Positions 25,615 through 32,708 of a stretch of 32,708 nt of DNA are shown here, one piece after another. Each line of letters begins with the position of its first letter. The first letter of the stretch is position 1. Location of the stretch: NCBI GenBank assembly GCA_004292785.1, contig RDXG01000272.1, positions 1 to 32,708 on the forward strand, written 5' to 3'. This stretch comes from Bacteroidota bacterium (GTDB lineage Bacteria; Bacteroidota; Bacteroidia; Cytophagales; Thermoflexibacteraceae). Below the pieces are notes generated by a model that saw only the letters and a program-made list of their open reading frames with translations, searched no databases and was not told the DNA's origin. The translations under genes were made by a program, and so were the position numbers.

Positions 25615-26097
25615 TTATCCTTTAAAAACATTATTTTCGACATTTTGGCTGCTGTCATATACCCGAATGGCAATTACGTCTGCTTCTGCGGTTTTTATTC
25701 CTTTGGCAAAAACTTCGCATTTAAGCGTGGTTTTTCGGTTTTTTACCTCAATTACTTTTGCCCTAATTTCTATCACTTCGTTAGGAGTTGGTTGCAAATA
25801 ACGTACTGTTAAAGTCCCTGTGGCATATCTGTAAACGGGTTCGCTGTCCATTTTTCTGTTTTCTAGTTTGTAAGCATGAGCAATTGCCGTTCCCATACAA
25901 TGACAGTCTATAAGTGTTGCCAATATGCCTCCGTTTAACAAACCTTTCCAGCCTTGAAATTGTGGTTTTGATTGCCAAATGCACACGCTTTCATCTTCTT
26001 CCCAAAAACTTTTAATCTGCAATCCGTCATGGTTTGTTCCGCAACCAAAACAGACATTTTCGGGCATAAAATCCTGAAAATAAATGGTTTTTGCCAT
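25615..26097 (-). CDS. Hotdog-fold thioesterase (PaaI/4HBT-like)
   Basis: 160 residues. The N-terminal NVCFGCGTNHDGLQIK motif (Cys16, Cys19) and the core LLNGGILATLIDCHCMGTA (the GG...D catalytic helix of hotdog thioesterases) identify the fold. TLTVRYLQPTP and EIRAKVIEVKNRKTTLKCEV are the following strands. Such enzymes hydrolyse acyl-CoA or acyl-ACP thioesters; the acyl group cannot be told from sequence. It follows ribH on the same strand after 54 nt and may be co-transcribed with it, with no obvious pathway link. Confidence 0.85.
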   Translation of the reverse strand: MAKTIYFQDFMPENVCFGCGTNHDGLQIKSFWEEDESVCIWQSKPQFQGWKGLLNGGILATLIDCHCMGTAIAHAYKLENRKMDSEPVYRYATGTLTVRYLQPTPNEVIEIRAKVIEVKNRKTTLKCEVFAKGIKTAEADVIAIRVYDSSQNVENNVFKG

Positions 26098-26151
26098 ATA
26101 TTTTTATGTTTTTGGGTTAAATAATATAAATGATACTTTTTTAGCTTTTTC

Positions 26152-26628
26152 CTAAAAACCCAACATTTTCACAGCCGTAACTGCCGCTTCTTCGCCTTTG
26201 TTTCCGTGTTTTCCGCCTGCCCTGTCGAGAGCTTGTTCTTGATTATCAGGCGTTAAGACTCCAAAAATAACGGGTTTGTTGTAAGTCAAAGAAACCGTAG
26301 TAATGCCTTGTGCTACGGCTTGGCAAATAAAATCGAAATGGCGAGTTTCGCCTTGAATCACACAACCCAAAGCAATAACAGCGTCAATATCTTGGCGTTG
26401 TGCCAAATATTGCGCTCCCAAACTCAACTCAAAACTGCCTGCTACGGTTTTACTGATGATATTTTCTGGTTTTGCACCATGTTTGATCAGGCTTTGATAA
26501 GCTCCTTGATATAATTTTTCGGTAACTTCGTTATTCCATTCGGCATAGACAATTCCTATTTTTTTGTTTGAAATATCTATCAAATTTTTGTCTGAATGTG
26601 CGCTAAGATTTTTGTTTGCTGAAGACAT
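26152..26628 (-). CDS. ribH: 6,7-dimethyl-8-ribityllumazine synthase
   Basis: Joins 5-amino-6-ribitylaminouracil with 3,4-dihydroxy-2-butanone 4-phosphate in the penultimate step of riboflavin synthesis. 158 residues with every family block: IGIVYAEWNNEVTEKL (Trp31 at the aromatic substrate position), VAGSFELSLGAQYLA, ALGCVIQGETRHFDFI (catalytic His97) and FGVLTPDNQEQALDRAGG followed by the C-terminal helix. The first 18 residues are a polar extension before the first strand; a shorter start is not obvious. No other rib gene and no FMN riboswitch were seen here. Confidence 0.96.
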   Translation of the reverse strand: MSSANKNLSAHSDKNLIDISNKKIGIVYAEWNNEVTEKLYQGAYQSLIKHGAKPENIISKTVAGSFELSLGAQYLAQRQDIDAVIALGCVIQGETRHFDFICQAVAQGITTVSLTYNKPVIFGVLTPDNQEQALDRAGGKHGNKGEEAAVTAVKMLGF

Positions 26629-26652
26629 AAGATTTTTTTTGGGGTTAAAATT

Positions 26653-26687
26653 AACTTTTATAAGGTTTTTAAAGCCTTATAAAAGTT
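26653..26687 (-). terminator. Hairpin between the coiled-coil lipoprotein gene and ribH
   Basis: Perfect 13-bp arms 26653-26665 and 26675-26687, loop 9 nt, 8 nt past the lipoprotein stop on the minus strand. It is followed only weakly by T residues in that direction, so it may separate the two genes or act as a processing site. Confidence 0.6.
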
Positions 26688-26694
26688 TGATAAA

Positions 26695-27402
26695 TTATTT
26701 TTTGATCAAATCCAAAGACTTAATTTTGTTGTTTTTATCGACTTCAAAGCTATCCACTTTTTTGTCGTAATTTTTTTTGTCTTTCAAATAGTTCAAAAAT
26801 TCTTTTACTTTGATCGGTTTGTCATAATCCCAATCTGCTTTATTTTTTCCAACTTTGGAAACGATCAAAAAGATAGGCGCATCAGGCGAATCGAACAATT
26901 TGAGTGCTTCCTCTATTTTTTGGTTGGCAGTATTTACGTCTGGTGCGTTGGCGATCATTTCAAAATATTCGCTTGCGCTACCTGTTTTTACTTCGATGTT
27001 TCGTTTTTCGTCTTCTGCTTTTTTGCGAGCATCGTCTTCTGCGCGTTTTTTCTCTTCAGCAATTTTTTGTTCACTGATTTTTTCTTCATTTTTTCTGATC
27101 AAATCGCTAATTTCTGCGTTGTCCACGCCCAAACCTTTGATCTGATCCAAAATTCTTTGCTTTTCTTCGGCAGTTTTGGTATTGTCGTTCAACAAAGCCA
27201 CGAGATCGGCTTTTGCCTTAGCTGTTTTTTTAGCCAATTCCTCGGCTTTCTTTTTTTCGTCAGCCAAACGTTGTTGCTCCGCCAAAACTTTAGCACTTGG
27301 ACCGCAACTTACACTCCCAAAAGAAAAAAATGCAATTAAAGCCATCAATAGCAAACTATTGAGTTTGGAAATCAAATTTCCTTTGTTTTTAAAGTAATTC
27401 AT
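26695..27402 (-). CDS. Lipoprotein with long coiled coil, function unknown
   Basis: 235 residues from the chosen start. Lipoprotein signal with lipobox GSVSC (Cys33), then a long highly charged helix rich in Glu, Lys and Ala (about 38-150, e.g. RLADEKKKAEELAKK). A small C-terminal domain of about 80 residues follows (EYFEMIANAPDVNTANQKIE, FLIVSKVGKNKADWDYDKP). The frame extends to 27441, but that start overlaps a -7 element and would put 13 polar residues before the signal peptide, so 27402 is preferred. The layout suits a periplasmic spacer or envelope scaffold; this is inference. No family name is known to me. Confidence 0.72.
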   Translation of the reverse strand: MNYFKNKGNLISKLNSLLLMALIAFFSFGSVSCGPSAKVLAEQQRLADEKKKAEELAKKTAKAKADLVALLNDNTKTAEEKQRILDQIKGLGVDNAEISDLIRKNEEKISEQKIAEEKKRAEDDARKKAEDEKRNIEVKTGSASEYFEMIANAPDVNTANQKIEEALKLFDSPDAPIFLIVSKVGKNKADWDYDKPIKVKEFLNYLKDKKNYDKKVDSFEVDKNNKIKSLDLIKK

Positions 27403-27438
27403 GGTGCAAAATTTTAAAAATGTAAAATCTTTGAAATG

Positions 27439-27446
27439 CAAAAATA
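27439..27446 (-). promoter_or_regulatory. -7 element for the coiled-coil lipoprotein gene
   Basis: Read on the minus strand it is TATTTTTG, matching TAnnTTTG, 36 nt before the start at 27402. No TTTG at the usual distance. The site supports the shorter start of that gene. Confidence 0.4.
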
Positions 27447-27546
27447 GGAAAAATATTTGATCTGCATGGAAAATGGAATAGAAATGGGAATTTTTTTGGA
27501 TAAAAAAATAAATATTTTCAGGCTCTAGGACAATTTTTGTGAAGGG

Positions 27547-27725
27547 TTGCTAAATTGTGATAAACTTTCTATCTTTGTTTACAAAAAATCTTAGGCTTAT
27601 ATTTTGTAACAAATTTCAAATCAAAGCAATTTTGACAAAAAATGGAATAAAAATCAAGCAGAAAAACAAAATTTGGCAAATAAAAAATAAATGTCGTTTC
27701 TATTTCAAATTTTTGTTTAGTTTTG
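27547..27725 (+). promoter_or_regulatory. Two candidate promoters upstream of scoA
   Basis: In the 356-bp divergent region 27403-27758, TATCTTTG (27570-27577) follows a TTG by 20 nt and would give a leader of about 175 nt. TAGTTTTG (27718-27725) lies 33 nt before the scoA start but lacks a good -33 box. Either or both may be used. The remaining sequence is AT-rich with nothing else recognised. Confidence 0.4.
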
Positions 27726-27758
27726 TTCAAAAGATATAAAAAATCAAAAATTAAGGAC

Positions 27759-28454
27759 ATGAATAAAATTGTTGCCAACGCTGAACAAGCCTTAGAAGGC
27801 ATCACAGATAATATGACCGTTATGCTTGGCGGATTCGGTTTGTGCGGAATTCCCGAAAATTGTATTGCTGCTTTGCTCAAAAAAGGCGTAAAAAACCTAA
27901 CTTGCATTTCTAATAATGCAGGAGTTGATGATTTTGGCATTGGTTTGATGCTCAAACAACGTCAAGTTAGGAAAATGATTTCGTCTTATGTGGGAGAAAA
28001 TGCCGAATTTGAACGCCAATTACTTTCAGGCGAATTAGAGGTAGAATTGTTACCACAAGGCACTTTGGCAGAACGAATCAGGGCAGGAGGAGCAGGAATT
28101 CCCGCTTTTTTTACACCCGCAGGCTATGGAACAGAAGTAGCAGAAGGCAAAGAAAGTAGAGAGTTTCATGGAAAAATGTATTTGATGGAAACTTGGTTAA
28201 AAGCCGATTTCGCACTCGTCAAAGCATGGAAAGGTGACGCTATGGGCAATTTGGTTTTTAAAGGAACAGCTCGAAATTTTAACCCAATGATGGCAACCGC
28301 AGGCAAAATTACGGTGGCAGAAGTGGAAGAAATTGTGCCTGTCGGCGAACTCGATCCAAACCAAATTCATACTTCTGGAATTTATGTGCAACGCATTTTT
28401 CAGGGAAAAGATTACGAAAAACGAATCGAACAAAGAACAATTACCAAAAAATAA
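27759..28454 (+). CDS. scoA: Succinyl-CoA:3-ketoacid CoA transferase subunit A
   Basis: Alpha subunit of the SCOT-type CoA transferase that activates acetoacetate with succinyl-CoA. 231 residues from the chosen Met, preceded by AAGGA about 5 nt upstream; a frame starting at 27723 adds 12 basic residues without family support. Typical motifs: [91 protein letters not shown] and [20 protein letters not shown]. The active-site glutamate of this enzyme is in subunit B. Normally scoB follows directly, but here a hairpin and a CheA-like gene follow, so scoB must be elsewhere if the enzyme works. Confidence 0.95.
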   Translation: MNKIVANAEQALEGITDNMTVMLGGFGLCGIPENCIAALLKKGVKNLTCISNNAGVDDFGIGLMLKQRQVRKMISSYVGENAEFERQLLSGELEVELLPQGTLAERIRAGGAGIPAFFTPAGYGTEVAEGKESREFHGKMYLMETWLKADFALVKAWKGDAMGNLVFKGTARNFNPMMATAGKITVAEVEEIVPVGELDPNQIHTSGIYVQRIFQGKDYEKRIEQRTITKK

Positions 28455-28458
28455 TTCA

Positions 28459-28537
28459 GGTTGTCAAGGTTTTTTGACCATTGACAACGTAAAATAGAAA
28501 AAAGCACGTTGTCAATGGTCGAAAGACCTTGACAATC
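28459..28537. repeat. 32-bp inverted repeat with only G-U-compatible mismatches
   Basis: Arms 28459-28490 and 28506-28537 pair at 29 of 32 positions. In + strand RNA the other three are G-U wobbles, so the transcript stem is unbroken. Loop 15 nt. Each arm is also a smaller palindrome (TTGTCAA...TTGACAA), and the right one has a GAAA loop. It lies 5 nt after the scoA stop and ends 19 nt before the CheA-like start. Probably terminates or insulates scoA. Confidence 0.8.
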
Positions 28538-28556
28538 GTAAGAAAACAAGCAAAAA

Positions 28557-30230
28557 ATGGATAAAGAAAACGAATTAAAGGAAATATTTTTGGCAGAAGC
28601 CTTGCAACAAAGCGAGGAGATGAACAAATATTTTATTTTTTTAGAGCAAAATCATGGAAATAAAGAAGCAATTTCAACAATTTTCAGATTGACTCACACT
28701 TTGAAAGCCAATGCAGCAGCTATGGGTTTTGAGGCGATCACAGAAATGTCGCATTTGTTAGAAGATATTTTTAGCGAAATTAAGTCAGGAAAAACCATTA
28801 GTCCCGAAGTTTTTAACGATTTGTTTCGTGCAAACGATAAACTAGGAGAGTTGATAAAAGCCATTTCTACAGGAGAAAATATAGGCTATAAAGGATTAAA
28901 AACCAAATTAAAAGTAATTTTAAACAATTTAAAACAAAGTATCGAAGAAAAACAGATTGCTGTTGAAATTGTTGAGATCAAAGAAAATGAGGAAAATAAA
29001 ACCCAAAACCCGCAAATTGCTTTTTCGGATTGGGTGCAAGTGCCGATCAGCAAATTGGATTCTTTGTTGAATTTGGTTAGCGAATTAGCCATCGAAAAGG
29101 ATCGTTTGATCACGCAAGCCAAAAATTTGGGTTTAAACGAGAGTTTTACAAGACTTTACAGAATTACTGCGGATTTGCAATATTCGGTTATGGCAATTCG
29201 TTTGGTGCAAATGAGTGTACTTTTTAACAAATTTCACAGAATTGTGAGAGATGTGGCTAATTTGGAAAACAAAAAAGTAGAACTTGTTTTGGAAGGTACA
29301 GAAATTGAAATTGATAGAAATATCTTGCAAATTATTAGTGATTCTTTAATTCATTTGGTCAGAAATTCAGTGAGTCATGGCATTGAAAGTCCAGAAATTA
29401 GACAAAAAAACGGCAAACCTTTAAAAGGCACTATTCGTCTTACCGCCCAAAATGACAAAGACAATGTAATTATTGAAATTTCTGACGATGGAAAAGGCAT
29501 TGATCCAAATATTATTCGCAAAAAAGTAGTTGAAAAAGGGTTACTTGCGTCAAGTTCAGCAGAACAAATTACAGATCAAGAAATTATAAAATATATTTTT
29601 GAGGCAGGTTTTAGCACAGTCGAGCAAGTTACAGAGGTTTCTGGGCGTGGCGTGGGCATGGACGTGGTCAAAAAAGCCGTTGATTCGATTGGCGGAAAAA
29701 TCAATATCCTTAGCAAAATTGGAGAAGGAACTACTTTTAGTTTAACTTTACCCGCATCTATGGCTGTGAGAAGTGTATTGCTTTTTGAGGTAAATGAAAC
29801 CTCTTTTGCCATTCCGTTGGCATATACGGAGGCAGTGGTGTTGTTTAAAAAATCGGACATTCGAAAAGTTGCAAACGCTTTGCTTGCCACTCATTTAGAA
29901 CGAACTTTGTCCATTATTTCTTTAAATGACTTTTTTTCGGTCAAAAACATGGCTGAAATTCATCAAAAAAATGTTTTACAACAATCTTTTGATCAAAAAA
30001 ATGAGGAAGACAAATTTCATGTCATTATTGTTCAAATCGAAAATAAACTCGTGGGTTTGGTGGTCGACAAATTGTTGCAACAAAAAGAAATTATAGAAAA
30101 ACCTTTGGGAAAACCTTTGGAAAAGATCAAATTTATTAGCGGAACGACCATTTTGGGCGACGGAAAAGTTTGTTTGGTGCTGGATATTCCTTCAATAATT
30201 CATTTTTTGTTTGGTCAAAAAAGTTTATAA
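28557..30230 (+). CDS. CheA-like chemotaxis histidine kinase without P2 domain
   Basis: 557 residues with CheA architecture. An N-terminal Hpt (P1) domain carries the phosphorylated His47 in FRLTHTLKANAAAMGF. A short linker (about 125-165) takes the place of the usual P2 response-regulator docking domain. P3 dimerisation helices follow (about 165-225, ISKLDSLLNLVSELAIEKDR), then the P4 ATPase with N-box HLVRNSVSHGIES, G1 ISDDGKGID and G2 SGRGVGMDVVKKA. A CheW-like P5 domain ends the chain (about 400-550). All kinase motifs are intact. No CheW, CheY, CheB/R or receptor gene is adjacent, so this is an orphan in this window. It could serve gliding or pilus-based movement, or another surface-sensing pathway. 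Confidence 0.92.
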   Translation: MDKENELKEIFLAEALQQSEEMNKYFIFLEQNHGNKEAISTIFRLTHTLKANAAAMGFEAITEMSHLLEDIFSEIKSGKTISPEVFNDLFRANDKLGELIKAISTGENIGYKGLKTKLKVILNNLKQSIEEKQIAVEIVEIKENEENKTQNPQIAFSDWVQVPISKLDSLLNLVSELAIEKDRLITQAKNLGLNESFTRLYRITADLQYSVMAIRLVQMSVLFNKFHRIVRDVANLENKKVELVLEGTEIEIDRNILQIISDSLIHLVRNSVSHGIESPEIRQKNGKPLKGTIRLTAQNDKDNVIIEISDDGKGIDPNIIRKKVVEKGLLASSSAEQITDQEIIKYIFEAGFSTVEQVTEVSGRGVGMDVVKKAVDSIGGKINILSKIGEGTTFSLTLPASMAVRSVLLFEVNETSFAIPLAYTEAVVLFKKSDIRKVANALLATHLERTLSIISLNDFFSVKNMAEIHQKNVLQQSFDQKNEEDKFHVIIVQIENKLVGLVVDKLLQQKEIIEKPLGKPLEKIKFISGTTILGDGKVCLVLDIPSIIHFLFGQKSL

Positions 30231-30253
30231 TTTGGATAAGTAATTATGCAAAA

Positions 30254-30282
30254 TTATCCGACACTTCGAAGGTGTCTGATAA
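30254..30282. repeat. GACAC-TTCGAA-GTGTC hairpin after the CheA-like gene
   Basis: Stem GACAC/GTGTC (30260-30264, 30272-30276) extended by TTATC/GATAA (30254-30258, 30278-30282) across one mismatch. It starts 24 nt after the CheA-like stop and is its likely terminator. The rest of 30231-30446 is A-rich DNA and the tRNA promoter. Confidence 0.6.
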
Positions 30283-30398
30283 ATCTGATTATCAAGGAGT
30301 TACTTAACAAAATAATCATAACTAATTTTAATTGGATACTTAAATAAATTTTGTCAATGTTTGGAGTATAAAAAAATTGAAAAAAAATTAAAAAAAAA

Positions 30399-30429
30399 TT
30401 TGTATTTCAAAAAACTCCTATTACTTTTG
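30399..30429 (+). promoter_or_regulatory. Consensus Bacteroidota promoter of tRNA-Thr
   Basis: TTTG (30399-30402), exactly 19 nt, then TACTTTTG (30422-30429): a full match to TTTG-N19-TAnnTTTG. Transcription would begin about 8 nt downstream, roughly 10 nt before the mature tRNA 5' end. Confidence 0.8.
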
Positions 30430-30446
30430 CATCACGATTTTTTAAA

Positions 30447-30519
<73 letters not shown>

Positions 30520-30528
30520 CTCCTAAAA

Positions 30529-30577
30529 GCAAAAAAATAAGTCTAAAAGTTTAAAACTTTTAGGCTTATTTTTTTGC
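30529..30577. terminator. Bidirectional terminator between tRNA-Thr and the LRR protein gene
   Basis: Near-perfect 24-bp stem: 13-bp arms 30529-30541/30565-30577 and 10-bp arms 30543-30552/30554-30563, joined across a single T/G pair that is a wobble in + strand RNA. A7 on the left and T7 on the right give each strand a U-run. It begins 10 nt after the tRNA and ends 1 nt before the stop of the convergent gene. Confidence 0.88.
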
Positions 30578-30578
30578 A

Positions 30579-32708
30579 CTAATTTTTAATCAATTTTTTG
30601 ATGCAAAAACCCTTAGCATCTTTAATTTCCAACAAATAAATCCCAGATGGCATGGCGGATAAATCCAAAAGATAGTTGTTTTCTGTTTTGGCAGAATTAA
30701 CATCTAGTTTTTGCCCCAAAGCATTGTAAACTACCAAAGAGATCGGACTTGGAGATTCTATCTGATAAATGCCCGAACTTGGATTTGGATAAACCTTAAT
30801 TTCCTTAGCCAAAAATTCATTTTCTAGGCTTGTAGGCACAAAAGTAATCAAATTGGAAATGCCCACACAACCGTTTTGATCTATGGCTTTTAGGTAATAA
30901 GAGGCAGTTCCTTCAGCTGAAATAAAATCGGTTTTTGTAGCCAAAAGTTCATCATTTTTGAACCATTGATAGGATTGAATTTGCGTATTTCCAAAAAAAT
31001 CGGCTTGCAAAATATCTCGATCTTTGCCTTCAATTTTGATTATTACTTTTGGCGAAGTCAATTTCTGAACAAGAATTTCATTCGAAATTGCCACACATTT
31101 TGCTTTATCTTCAACCAAAACCGCATATTTTCCTGATTCAGTGGCTTTCAAAATATTTGTATTCTCACCTGACATATTTTTGCCATCAAAAGTCCATTGA
31201 TAGCTTACATTTGGCAAAAGTGTTGCTGTCAAAACAGGTTCAGAGTTGGTATTTTCGCAAAAATTAGCTGATCCTTGCACGGAAACATTAACCGCAAAAG
31301 TGTTACAACTTACCGTTAATCGGATTTCTTGGGAAGTCAAAGTCAAATTAGGCACTTTGCTATTGGTAACCAAAACCTTATAAACGCCCTGATCGGCTTG
31401 ACTTGCCCTAAAAATTTCTAGTTGGTTGGTCGTTGCCGAAGCAATATTTATTTTTTTGTCATCTTTGTACCATTGGTATTTGTTGGCTGTGCCTGCGGTG
31501 TTTACATTCAAAAACTGACGAGTTTCTGCGATGGCAAAAATGTCTTGAATATTGCCAAACAAAGCCTGTGGAATGTAGGAAACATTCAAAGAAGTTCTGC
31601 CACCCTTGTTGGCAAAAATCTCTAAATCTGCAAAATCTAGGGCATTTCCATGCACGTCCAATTGTTCCAAACTTTCCAATTTGGCAAAAGAAATCAAATC
31701 TGTTAAAAGATTATTTTGCAAAAATAAACCTTTCAAATTGGTCAATTTTTCCAAACTTAAAGGCAATTTTGTCAAACGATTATTATTGAAATACAATAAT
31801 TGCAAATTGCTAAGTTCTGAAATTTCTTCGGGAATCTCTCTTAATAAATTGTTTCCCAAATTTAAAAATTCAAGACTTTTCAAACGGTTTATATTTTTTG
31901 GCAAAACACTTAATTGGTTATTATTCAAAAACAAAGATCGAAGTTCAGTCAAATTGTCAAAAAGTTTTTCGGGAATCGAAGTGAGACGATTGTGAGCCAA
32001 ATAAATGGTTTTTAGTTTCACCAAACTGCCTAAACTTTCGGGAACTTCGCCTTCTAAATCATTCCCTGACAAATCCAAATATTCTAAATTTGCCCATTCT
32101 GCCACGTGGTCTGGTATTTTCCCTGAAAGTTGATTGTTCGAAAAATTAACATATTTCAAAGAATTTGCAATTAAAGGTGGAAAATTTGGTACTTCTCCTG
32201 TCAAATTGGTCAAATGCAAATCCAAACCAACTAGCCTGCCGTTTTCCAAAACCACCCCTGCCCATTCAGAAATTGGTCTGTTTCTGTCCCAACCGCCAAA
32301 ACCGTAATTGCTATAAAAATTGTATAAAAAAGCTGCGTCTGCTTTAGCTGCCTCCGCTTTGGTTATATCTAAAACCTCGATTCTGACCACATTACTCGTA
32401 TCTGCGCAATCTTTGACACTCAAAATTCTACGGAAAAAAGTAGTTTTTTCTAAGGCATAACCTTTCAAAACAAATTTGCTTGTTGTATCAATTTCTACAG
32501 TATCTCGGCTAAAAGTGGCTGTGTCCGCAAGGTTTGACTTTTCTAGCAAAGAGTCAATGTTTGTGTGATCTTTGATGGTTGTGTCCATATCCACCCATTC
32601 GCCGTTTCTTGTGTCCGCTTTTTGCCAACGAACTGTAATTTGCGTAGAATCTGGGCTGGTTGGTTTCAAACCCAAATCTATGATCGGTTTAAATTTGGGA
32701 TCATCGCC
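30579..32708 (-). CDS. Leucine-rich-repeat, Ig-like surface protein with T9SS sorting domain (5' partial)
   Basis: At least 709 residues; the frame stays open to the right edge of the window, so the N-terminus is missing. About nine leucine-rich repeats follow an unassigned N-terminal part (e.g. LEYLDLSGNDLEGEVPESLG, LRSLFLNNNQLSVLPKNI). Then come three Ig-like modules with YQWYKDD, YQWTFDGKNM and YQWFKNDE strands. The end is a type A C-terminal sorting domain of the type IX secretion system (IKVYPNPSSGIYQI, YNALGQKLD, MPSGIYLLEIKD, IKKLIKN). Such proteins are exported by T9SS and fixed to or released from the surface. LRR plus Ig modules suggest adhesion or recognition. The gene converges on the tRNA with a shared terminator. 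Confidence 0.92.
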   Translation of the reverse strand, partial: GDDPKFKPIIDLGLKPTSPDSTQITVRWQKADTRNGEWVDMDTTIKDHTNIDSLLEKSNLADTATFSRDTVEIDTTSKFVLKGYALEKTTFFRRILSVKDCADTSNVVRIEVLDITKAEAAKADAAFLYNFYSNYGFGGWDRNRPISEWAGVVLENGRLVGLDLHLTNLTGEVPNFPPLIANSLKYVNFSNNQLSGKIPDHVAEWANLEYLDLSGNDLEGEVPESLGSLVKLKTIYLAHNRLTSIPEKLFDNLTELRSLFLNNNQLSVLPKNINRLKSLEFLNLGNNLLREIPEEISELSNLQLLYFNNNRLTKLPLSLEKLTNLKGLFLQNNLLTDLISFAKLESLEQLDVHGNALDFADLEIFANKGGRTSLNVSYIPQALFGNIQDIFAIAETRQFLNVNTAGTANKYQWYKDDKKINIASATTNQLEIFRASQADQGVYKVLVTNSKVPNLTLTSQEIRLTVSCNTFAVNVSVQGSANFCENTNSEPVLTATLLPNVSYQWTFDGKNMSGENTNILKATESGKYAVLVEDKAKCVAISNEILVQKLTSPKVIIKIEGKDRDILQADFFGNTQIQSYQWFKNDELLATKTDFISAEGTASYYLKAIDQNGCVGISNLITFVPTSLENEFLAKEIKVYPNPSSGIYQIESPSPISLVVYNALGQKLDVNSAKTENNYLLDLSAMPSGIYLLEIKDAKGFCIKKLIKN

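Noticed and set aside
26098-26694. FMN riboswitch near ribH
   Set aside because: The upstream spacer is short and holds only a simple 13-bp hairpin; none of the conserved RFN element helices could be recognised.
27403-27441. Upstream start for the coiled-coil lipoprotein
   Set aside because: It would overlap the likely -7 promoter element and place 13 extra residues before an otherwise normal lipoprotein signal.
27723-27758. Longer N-terminus for scoA
   Set aside because: The extra 12 residues are basic and absent from the family pattern, whereas Met at 27759 follows an AAGGA and matches the usual MNKIV-type start.

Overview
This AT-rich window is chromosomal DNA of a Bacteroidota bacterium, probably Cytophagales-like. 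The evidence is a SusC/SusD pair, Bacteroidota-type promoters (TTTG-N19-TAnnTTTG, seen exactly upstream of a tRNA-Thr gene and of an XRE regulator), short signal peptides with lipoboxes, a C-terminal type IX secretion sorting domain, and starts without clear Shine-Dalgarno sequences. No rRNA genes, CRISPR array, prophage or complete insertion sequence was seen.

Layout. (1) 1-7277: the 3' part of a polysaccharide utilisation locus, on the + strand: SusC-like receptor (cut by the window edge), SusD-like lipoprotein, a PKD-containing surface glycan-binding lipoprotein with two tandem C-terminal modules, and a GH16 endo-glucanase lipoprotein. Together they suggest laminarin/beta-1,3-glucan capture, cleavage and import. 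Each spacer holds an inverted repeat and the locus ends in a hairpin. (2) 7433-13533: M61 protease with PDZ domain, HAD-IIIA phosphatase, retropepsin-like protein and an MMPL/RND transporter. (3) 13722-15936: CPBP membrane protease (-) and a glutaryl-CoA dehydrogenase-like enzyme (+). (4) 16038-19505: an accessory-looking stretch with a membrane protein carrying a Cys/His tail, a MITE-like element, a two-helix membrane protein, and an XRE regulator overlapping a DUF1016/YhcG PD-(D/E)XK nuclease. (5) 19555-25551: TolC-like protein and dihydrofolate reductase (both -), then an amidohydrolase overlapping a lipoprotein gene and a holin-superfamily-III-like pair (all +). (6) 25615-27402: hotdog thioesterase, lumazine synthase (ribH) and a coiled-coil lipoprotein, all -. 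(7) 27759-32708: scoA without a neighbouring scoB, a CheA-like kinase, tRNA-Thr(TGT), and a convergent LRR/Ig/T9SS surface protein cut by the right edge.

The most unusual content is non-coding. Several intergenic palindromes share the frame GTARMA-N5-YTTA-N5', with a variable stem and constant loop. This resembles REP/BIME elements. A 212-bp MITE-like element has 15-bp terminal repeats and a 9-bp target duplication. The tRNA-Thr replaces the nearly universal G19-C56 pair with A19-U56. The glycan-binding lipoprotein has a probable one-base frameshift near its end.
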